DNA of 64,000 bases from Plebeiibacterium sediminum (lineage in GTDB: Bacteria; Bacteroidota; Bacteroidia; Bacteroidales; Marinilabiliaceae), in contig NZ_JAPDPJ010000023.1 of the NCBI RefSeq assembly GCF_026013605.1, positions 1 through 64,000 of the forward strand. Direction: 5' to 3'. The notes below the pieces were generated by a model that did not search any database, was not told the origin of the DNA, and worked only from the letters and a program-made list of their open reading frames with translations. Shown piece after piece: positions 58,172-64,000 of the stretch. Position 1 is the first letter of the stretch. Every line of letters begins with the position of its first letter. Both the position numbers and the translations under genes were made by a program.

Positions 58172-60649
58172 CTATAATTTTACCTCAAAAAGAATTCTTA
58201 TACCAAAATCAGGAGCTCCCTGAATAGATTTTGGAGCAACTCTCCAAATACCTTCTACCCTAAAAAAACGCAACACATTCTCTACTCCCGCCCCAACTTC
58301 AAGATAAGTACCATCTGCACTTCTGGCCTCTGCCGGCATATCTATACCTCCCAGTTGTTTTTCATTCAAACTTCCAATCATAGCTTTAGCAGAAACAACT
58401 TCCCTAAAACCTAATCTTTTAAGTAAAGGCAGTCTATTAAAAAAGAAACCATTTAAATGGTAATCTACATAAGTATGAACGTATTGATCATGAATAAACT
58501 CTAAATAATTGATTAAGTTAAAGTCATAACGGTAATAACCATAGGTTTCATTTCCCCTTGGAATTTCAAGCATTGTATATGGCAGTTTACCAAAAATCTT
58601 TCCAGCTTCTACTGCATAATTAAAAATGGTTTGACCAAAATACTTTTTTACATTAACTGTTGCATGAACTTTTCCATACCAGTTACTTACATTATTATAC
58701 TCTACCCTACCTAAATTTGCAGCAAAATTGATTATAGGATAATCCGTAGAAACATACAAACGCATAAAACCATCATCAATCACTGTTTCTTTCCACGATA
58801 AACGTAGATTTAATCCAGCTTCCACTGCCTGTATATAATCCACTTCCTGTCCATTCATAATAAATGGATAGAATTCAGGTGAATGCTGCTTCATATAATC
58901 CAGATTAAAGCGCGTACTTAATCCTGTCCTCCATTCATTTTCATACTCCATATGTACACCTTGCTGACGATACAACTCATCAAAAGCTTCTCTTGAAAGA
59001 ATACTTGAAACTAAATTAGTTTCTGATGGACTAAGCATATTTTCATATAAGTACAAGATCTTTCTGTTTTCACCCATTCTTATATATCTGTCGTCATACT
59101 CAAGTTTCAGTACTTTACGCTTAACATGATTAAATCGATAACCAACACCTCCCCTTCCTGTGAGCATTTTTGTTTCTGTACCATAGCCCAAACCACCATA
59201 TAACATCCAGTTTTCACTGATTTCAGAGCTGGTTCTTCCTCCAAAATAAAAACGATACCCCTCAATCTCATTACTTTGAATAAAATCGGTATATGGCCCC
59301 AGTTCAAACTTTCCAACATCTAAATACCCATTCAATCCCATCTCTACCAAATCATTAGCCAACTTAACTGTTTTGATTTGATTCACACTATCAATAATAG
59401 CATATTTATTCAGATCATCGTCAGATAGTTTTACATGCCTGTATTGATCCCAATAATCCTCATCTCTCTTTCGGTAATCAAGGCTCTTAACGGATTCATA
59501 GTTGATATTTTTTACGGATAATTTGATTTCATCTGAAGGATTTATTACAACCTTATCGAAAGATGAACTTTCTGTAAATAATAACTCAAGGCGTTGTTTT
59601 GTTGAGTCTCCAGAAATGGGTAAGTAATCAAATTCTGCAGACAGGTGGTTGCTCTTAAAAAATACAATCGAATCATCAATCAATTGATACTCACTCTTAA
59701 CTTCCATATTTTTAATAAAGTTAAGCTGATTACCACCAGAAAGTTTAGCATCAATCTCTTGAATCGCAAATCTTTTATTATCAATAATCATGTATCCCTG
59801 AAATACATTTTCTCCTTTTCGCTTGGGATAAAAAAGGACTTTATAGTTTTTAATATCATTAACCATAGTACTATCAACCAAATAGTAACGATAATAAAAC
59901 CATCCATTATTGGCCAAAGGACTAACAAAATTTTGCTCATAATATTTAATATAATTCTGATAAAAATTATGACTTACATTTAATCCACTTGTATATCCAC
60001 TAAATTCATAGCTATTCAAAACACCTAATCCAGATGTTTTATCAGCTAATATGGTTGACTTTTCCTTAAGAGGTTTTCTTTGAAAATCGTTTTGTACAAT
60101 TTGCTCAGAAAAATAAACTGGCAGGTAAAAATTTCCGTTTTCTCCTTTCTGAAATAAATGTTTGTGATCTTTAAAAACATTAGACTTCATTAAAGATTTT
60201 TCCACATTGTTTAGTACATAATCCCATTTAGAATATTTCTCATAGAAGTATCTATTGTATTTTTCCGGGTTATTATTTTCTTTTTGCTCAACAGCATTTT
60301 TTATGATCCACCTGATTTGTTGATCGTTGGGTTTTACCTTTACCTCATTAATTGCAACAACCTCTGGTTCTAAATCTATTATTACGTCATCTTTACTTTT
60401 AGCTGCTTTTATGCTTTGTTTAAAATACCCAATTGCAGAAATACTTACTGAATCTCCAGTAAAATTTAATTTAAAGTATCCTGTAGTATCAGTAATAGTC
60501 CCTAAAGTGGTACCTTTAACATAAACATTTGCAAAAGGAACAGGTTCTCCTGTTTTTGAGTCCTTAACGGTTCCGGTTAATAATCTGTTCTGACCTGAAA
60601 CTACATTTACAATTGCAAATAGAAATATCAGAATATATAGTTTTCTCAT
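58172..60649 (-). CDS. DUF5686 outer-membrane protein with regulatory-like N-terminal domain
   Basis: This large exported protein (825 aa) has a signal peptide ending in VVSGQ (about residue 20). A carboxypeptidase-regulatory-like beta-sandwich spans residues 23-105 (LTGTVKDSKTGEPVPFANVYVKGTTLG). Then come a DUF5686 core and a long C-terminal part rich in alternating strands ending FGIRILFEVKL, typical of an outer-membrane beta-barrel. DUF5686 proteins are widespread in Bacteroidota with unknown function; the N-terminal domain is the same kind found at the start of SusC-like transporters. It converges with the LacI gene across only 17 bp and has no visible terminator. Confidence 0.85.
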   Translation of the reverse strand: MRKLYILIFLFAIVNVVSGQNRLLTGTVKDSKTGEPVPFANVYVKGTTLGTITDTTGYFKLNFTGDSVSISAIGYFKQSIKAAKSKDDVIIDLEPEVVAINEVKVKPNDQQIRWIIKNAVEQKENNNPEKYNRYFYEKYSKWDYVLNNVEKSLMKSNVFKDHKHLFQKGENGNFYLPVYFSEQIVQNDFQRKPLKEKSTILADKTSGLGVLNSYEFSGYTSGLNVSHNFYQNYIKYYEQNFVSPLANNGWFYYRYYLVDSTMVNDIKNYKVLFYPKRKGENVFQGYMIIDNKRFAIQEIDAKLSGGNQLNFIKNMEVKSEYQLIDDSIVFFKSNHLSAEFDYLPISGDSTKQRLELLFTESSSFDKVVINPSDEIKLSVKNINYESVKSLDYRKRDEDYWDQYRHVKLSDDDLNKYAIIDSVNQIKTVKLANDLVEMGLNGYLDVGKFELGPYTDFIQSNEIEGYRFYFGGRTSSEISENWMLYGGLGYGTETKMLTGRGGVGYRFNHVKRKVLKLEYDDRYIRMGENRKILYLYENMLSPSETNLVSSILSREAFDELYRQQGVHMEYENEWRTGLSTRFNLDYMKQHSPEFYPFIMNGQEVDYIQAVEAGLNLRLSWKETVIDDGFMRLYVSTDYPIINFAANLGRVEYNNVSNWYGKVHATVNVKKYFGQTIFNYAVEAGKIFGKLPYTMLEIPRGNETYGYYRYDFNLINYLEFIHDQYVHTYVDYHLNGFFFNRLPLLKRLGFREVVSAKAMIGSLNEKQLGGIDMPAEARSADGTYLEVGAGVENVLRFFRVEGIWRVAPKSIQGAPDFGIRILFEVKL

Positions 60650-61055
60650 GTTTTACTTCTATGTAAAAATCATCTTTTATTGATTGTTTATAATCACAAA
60701 CAAAAAAGACGTGGCAAAGTTGATTTTTTATTTTGGATATTCAACAAATAAAATCAGCCAACTTTATCCATGACAAAGCAAATACAAATAACACTTAATA
60801 ATTAATATTTTTAAGCGAAGCTTATATTTTCTGTGTTCAAATGCTAGATTCCTAACTTAACCGATAATATGAAGTCTTTAAACAAAACAATATCTAATTA
60901 CTAAAAAAAGCCTATTCTATTAATTCAAAACAATAATATTTTACCATATCAATCAAATATTATATGACATATATCATATTTTACTCCTGATATTTTAGGG
61001 GGTATATTACAAATATTTTATATTTGCAGCCACATTACCTAAATAAATACCACCT
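60650..61055. other. Divergent intergenic region, DUF5686 and PAS-chemoreceptor genes
   Basis: This 406-bp AT-rich gap has no ORF of note. TATATTTG at 61019-61026 matches TAnnTTTG on the plus strand and lies 29 nt before the start of the PAS-containing gene. No -33 TTTG was clear. Confidence 0.4.
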
Positions 61056-62045
61056 ATGTTATTAATTACTTACATCACTCTGGCAGGAATGGTGTGTCTT
61101 GTATTGTGGATGCTCAATAAAATACAGCATCTCAAATCACAAGTCAAATCATTAAATGCAACAACATCTGCTATTATTGAAGCAGATGAAAATACAAGTA
61201 TTCAATTCAGCGAAGAAAAACATGCTGAAATGGAAAGGCTTTCAATTGTAGCCAAACAAACTGACAATGCCATTATGATTATGGATCGCGATGGCAACAT
61301 CCAATGGTTGAATGATGGTTTTACACGTATGTATGAGTATACATATGAACAGTTTATTAAAATCCGCGGGAACAACATTCTTCAAACAAGCTTTAATCCT
61401 ATGGTTCAAAAATGCATTGAGCAATGTATTGAAACAAAAAAACCATCCTATTATGAAGCAATTAACACTACTCCTTCTGGTCGGGAGATCTGGACTCACA
61501 CTTCACTTTCTCCTGTATTAAATGAAAATGGCGAAATTATTCATTTAGTAACTGTGGATTCAGATATCTCCAAAAGAAAAGAAGCTGGAGATAACCTGAT
61601 TAAACGTGTAGATATTTTAACAAATAAAATCACTGAATTATCACAACAACAAAAAGACATGATGTTGTTTACGGAACAGCTAATGGATGAAGTGGGCAAA
61701 TCCAATGAAAAAATAAAGGAAACTGATCAGATTGTAAGCTTCATTCAAGATATGTCGGATAAGATTAAAATTATGGGTATCAATGCCTCTATAGAAGCTC
61801 AATATGTAGGAGAAAAAGGGAGTGGCTTTAAAGTAATATCAAGTGAAATTGTACAAATGTCTGATACGACTAAACAATATTCACGTGAAATATCCAATAT
61901 TGTTAAACATATCCAGGAATCATCAAAACAACTAAATAACGGTAGAGAATTAGTTGAACTAGCTGCTGAAAAGTACCAAAAGGCAGTGGAAGCATTAAAA
62001 TATGAAGTAAATCTTGTTGAATCAGTTGTTGAGAGATTAAATTAA
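61056..62045 (+). CDS. PAS domain and mini-chemoreceptor signalling protein
   Basis: This protein (329 aa) has one N-terminal membrane segment (about residues 3-21), a coiled-coil stretch, a PAS domain (about 60-175, with NAIMIMDRDGNIQWLNDGFTRMYEY and a PAC-like VTVDSDISKRKEA), and a C-terminal helical hairpin (about 190-329). The hairpin has the chemoreceptor tip pattern: INASIEAQYVGEKGSGFKVISSEIVQMSD, comparable with NAAIEAARAGE-GRGF in methyl-accepting proteins. There is no HAMP domain and the signalling part is short. No CheA, CheW or flagellar gene is nearby, so the output partner is unknown. Confidence 0.82.
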   Translation: MLLITYITLAGMVCLVLWMLNKIQHLKSQVKSLNATTSAIIEADENTSIQFSEEKHAEMERLSIVAKQTDNAIMIMDRDGNIQWLNDGFTRMYEYTYEQFIKIRGNNILQTSFNPMVQKCIEQCIETKKPSYYEAINTTPSGREIWTHTSLSPVLNENGEIIHLVTVDSDISKRKEAGDNLIKRVDILTNKITELSQQQKDMMLFTEQLMDEVGKSNEKIKETDQIVSFIQDMSDKIKIMGINASIEAQYVGEKGSGFKVISSEIVQMSDTTKQYSREISNIVKHIQESSKQLNNGRELVELAAEKYQKAVEALKYEVNLVESVVERLN

Positions 62046-62060
62046 CAGTAAATTCTATAT

Positions 62061-62100
62061 ATAACAAAGGGCCAATTCAAAATAATCAGCCCTTTGTTAT
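62061..62100. terminator. Bidirectional terminator
   Basis: A 12-bp perfect stem (62061-62072 with 62089-62100, ATAACAAAGGGC/GCCCTTTGTTAT) with a 16-nt loop lies between the convergent PAS-containing and TonB-like genes. Confidence 0.78.
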
Positions 62101-62124
62101 CATAATATCTTGATATAAATATTT

Positions 62125-62793
62125 CTAATATCTTCTGTAAATAGGTTCTGTACCTGGTTTGGTTTCTACAACCAACACACCATTTTTAGCTTCTTCACCA
62201 TAGAGTTCTACAGCCTTCTTACCTTTTATAACTCTTATCGATTTAATATTATAATATTCTAAATGCGCCAAACCTGTAACTTTCTTCTTATCTATTACAA
62301 ATAAAGGAGCTCTGTCATTTTCATAAAATGGTTTTATTTGTTTTGCTATTTCTCTATTTTCATCGTAAATATAAAAATGAACTGGTATTGAAACTTTAGT
62401 ATTAACTTTTTGACCATTTAACTCGCCTGGCTTCCATTTATCCAGTTGTTTCACAACTCTAAGCGCCTCATCATCTATACTCTTATAAAAACCTTTAACA
62501 AGCTCTACATTCGCCAATTCACCATCTTTCGTCACTACGAAAGCTACCATAACCTTTCCTTCAAGTTCTTTAGCTAATGCATCTATCGGATACTTAATTT
62601 CTCTGGAAAGAAATTTTTGGACATCACCCCCTGCCTTTTTTAAAACAGGAACCTTATCAACAGTTTCATAAATACTATCTGATGATAAAGTATAAGTATT
62701 TGAAAAGGTATTAATTGCACTTACATCTTGAATTAATCCTAATGTTAGGATCATCATAAATGCTAAAAAAAATGAATTCATATTTGATTTCAT
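62125..62793 (-). CDS. TonB C-terminal domain fused to a plug-like segment
   Basis: This exported protein (222 aa) has a signal peptide (about residues 1-26, ending in DVSA) rather than the uncleaved anchor and proline-rich spacer of real TonB. Residues 68-148 form a TonB C-terminal domain, with YPIDALAKELEGKVMVAFVV and ELNGQKVNTKVSIPVHF. Residues 166-215 resemble the plug signature of SusC-like receptors: PLFVIDKKKVTG, IKSIRVIKGKKAVELYG and AKNGVLVVETK. It therefore looks like a free periplasmic protein that carries both sides of a TonB-receptor contact. It may compete with or adapt TonB; the function is unknown. Confidence 0.8.
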   Translation of the reverse strand: MKSNMNSFFLAFMMILTLGLIQDVSAINTFSNTYTLSSDSIYETVDKVPVLKKAGGDVQKFLSREIKYPIDALAKELEGKVMVAFVVTKDGELANVELVKGFYKSIDDEALRVVKQLDKWKPGELNGQKVNTKVSIPVHFYIYDENREIAKQIKPFYENDRAPLFVIDKKKVTGLAHLEYYNIKSIRVIKGKKAVELYGEEAKNGVLVVETKPGTEPIYRRY

Positions 62794-62865
62794 AGCCAGC
62801 TGATTTTAAGTTAATTTATCATATCAATAAAACAGCAAATACCATGCCCAATTGATACAACAATA

Positions 62866-63150
62866 TTATAAACTATCCCTCAACTTATCAATATTCATCA
62901 TTGCTTTTCTTATATCCTCTAACGACTTTTTTCTACTCTCTATTGAATTAAAATCATCGGAAAGTTTTTGCTTTCTTTTTGATAAACCTTCTCCCCCCTC
63001 TTCTTTTTTATTTACATCATTTCTATCGGATAATGTATGACTTAAATCTTTAGAAGTATCTTCCTGGTAGCTAACAAAATCCAGATTATCCAACAATTCT
63101 TTAAAAAAGGCAACCTTTTTATTATCTACACTAACTTTAAAACTCCTCAT
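62866..63150 (-). CDS. Small antitoxin-like hypothetical protein
   Basis: This cytoplasmic protein (94 aa from MRSFKVSVDN at 63150) is not firmly recognised. Its N-terminus (SFKVSVDNKKVAFFKELLDNLDFV) resembles the start of small Bacteroidota proteins annotated as RelB-like antitoxins. The middle is charged and low in complexity, and the C-terminal helix (SIESRKKSLEDIRKAMMNI) also fits that group. No toxin gene lies on either side, so it would be an orphan. The frame is open 19 codons further upstream, but that part has no family character. Confidence 0.5.
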   Translation of the reverse strand: MRSFKVSVDNKKVAFFKELLDNLDFVSYQEDTSKDLSHTLSDRNDVNKKEEGGEGLSKRKQKLSDDFNSIESRKKSLEDIRKAMMNIDKLRDSL

Positions 63151-63234
63151 TATACCCAAATTTAATATACTATATAGTCCCAGTGTATGTTGTACTTTAC
63201 AAAACAATAAATAGTTACATATATTTACTATTTA

Positions 63235-64000
63235 TTATGGGAGTAATTTAAATCTATCGGCATCCAGATAGGTAGGAAATTTAGTCCTAAAATCATTTTG
63301 CTTATCAAAGTTTAACTCTATAATTTCAGTATCAAGTTTTATAGTATTTACATTTACAACGTCATCACCCTTAAAATCAACCACTTTAGAACCTCCAGTA
63401 TAATACACACTTCCTCCGTCACCAATCCTATTAACTCCTATAACATAGGTCTGATTTTCAATAGCTCGGGCACTTAATAAAGTATCCCAAACTTTTTGTC
63501 TCGAAGCAGGCCAATTAGCCATATACACTAATAAATCATAATCATTCTGATTCCTGCTCCATACTGGAAAACGTAAATCGTAGCAAATCAAAGGTAATAT
63601 TCGGACACCTTGAAATTCAATAATCATTCTTTGATCTCCTGGTTCGAAAAATTTCTCCTCTCCTCCCATTCGAAACAAATGTCTTTTGTTGTATGAAGAA
63701 ATAGTTCCGGTAGGCTCTACAAATATTGCAGTATTGTATACTTTGCTTTGCATTTTTATTGCCAACGACCCCATAATGGCCACATTTTTATTTTGTGCCC
63801 ATTTCTTTATTTGAGATATTTCTTCTCCATCAATTAAAATAGCACTTTTAGCAACATTCATCGTAAATCCAGTCAGAAACATTTCAGGAAGAATTACTAA
63901 ATCCACATCATCATTTAGAAGTGCTAATTTTGATTCTATGATATTTAGATTTTCGTTAATATTCTCCCAAACAATATCAAACTGAATTATAGCAATCTTT
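63235..64000 (-). CDS. Carbon-nitrogen hydrolase, omega-amidase (YafV-like), 5' end outside window
   Basis: This nitrilase-superfamily amidase would hydrolyse omega-amides such as 2-oxoglutaramate, a salvage step linked to transamination. The frame is open to the window edge, beginning IAIIQFDIVWENINENL, so only the first one to few codons are missing; a GTG at 63906 is internal and not the start. The catalytic triad is visible: Glu in VILPEMF, Lys in YNKRHLF and Cys in LICYDLRFP. The RTKFPTYLDAD end and the overall length (about 255 aa) match YafV-type omega-amidases. Confidence 0.9.
   Translation of the reverse strand, partial: KIAIIQFDIVWENINENLNIIESKLALLNDDVDLVILPEMFLTGFTMNVAKSAILIDGEEISQIKKWAQNKNVAIMGSLAIKMQSKVYNTAIFVEPTGTISSYNKRHLFRMGGEEKFFEPGDQRMIIEFQGVRILPLICYDLRFPVWSRNQNDYDLLVYMANWPASRQKVWDTLLSARAIENQTYVIGVNRIGDGGSVYYTGGSKVVDFKGDDVVNVNTIKLDTEIIELNFDKQNDFRTKFPTYLDADRFKLLP

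Noticed and set aside
59645-59983. 112-codon plus-strand frame
   Set aside because: It is antisense to the DUF5686 gene and Ile/Asn-rich, as expected from a shadow of AT-rich coding sequence.

Overview
The window is AT-rich (roughly one third G+C by eye) and carries several marks of the phylum Bacteroidota. These are a PorP/SprF-family protein beside a giant protein with a gliding-motility-type C-terminal secretion domain, a complete Bat (aerotolerance) operon, DUF5686 and DUF2027-Smr proteins, many signal peptides ending in Ala-Gln, candidate promoters of the TTTG / TAnnTTTG type, and little sign of Shine-Dalgarno sequences. The gene set suggests a marine or sediment polysaccharide degrader of the Marinilabiliales/Bacteroidales kind. 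That placement is an inference. No tRNA, rRNA operon, CRISPR array, prophage or insertion sequence was recognised. One housekeeping RNA, RNase P RNA, is clear at 15237-15598 on the minus strand.

Region by region: (1) 1-6744 is a carbohydrate-degradation cluster: a Sde182-type C-terminal fragment, a GH43 lipoprotein, a GH2 enzyme and a GH43-CE6 glycosidase/esterase fusion, probably acting on acetylated arabinoxylan-like hemicellulose. (2) 7163-15191 holds housekeeping genes: M23 peptidase, GNAT, PHP phosphatase, prfC, a hotdog thioesterase, a DnaQ/GIY-YIG fusion and YihY. (3) 15237-28249 holds rnpB and then a four-gene minus-strand locus for a 2925-residue secreted adhesin, its PorP/SprF partner, a PorE-like OmpA protein and a SPOR-repeat protein. 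(4) 28626-32227 holds a duplicated helical hypothetical protein, DUF2027-Smr, queA and a BFD-like iron-sulfur protein. (5) 32534-41261 is the Bat operon: moxR, DUF58, a BatD-like membrane protein and batA to batE. (6) 41303-50700 holds a STAS/Hpt signalling pair, gcvT, serC and serA, two glycosyltransferases and an SF1 helicase. (7) 51279-58154 is a hexuronate/mannonate catabolic operon: KDG kinase, KDPG aldolase, SDR mannonate oxidoreductase, uxuA, an MFS transporter and a LacI regulator. (8) 58172-64000 holds a DUF5686 outer-membrane protein, a PAS plus mini-chemoreceptor protein, a TonB/plug fusion, a small antitoxin-like protein and an edge-truncated omega-amidase.

The parts fit together metabolically. 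Surface or periplasmic glycosidases would release sugars and uronic acids. The hexuronate operon would carry mannonate through 2-keto-3-deoxygluconate to pyruvate and glyceraldehyde 3-phosphate. serA, serC and gcvT use 3-phosphoglycerate for serine and one-carbon metabolism. The least explained material is regulatory RNA-like structure: a terminator-shaped hairpin in the putative leader of the GH43-CE6 gene, and inverted repeats in three successive gaps of the hexuronate operon. One is a 97-nt element just before the aldolase and one has pseudoknot topology. A palindromic operator candidate sits at the operon promoter.
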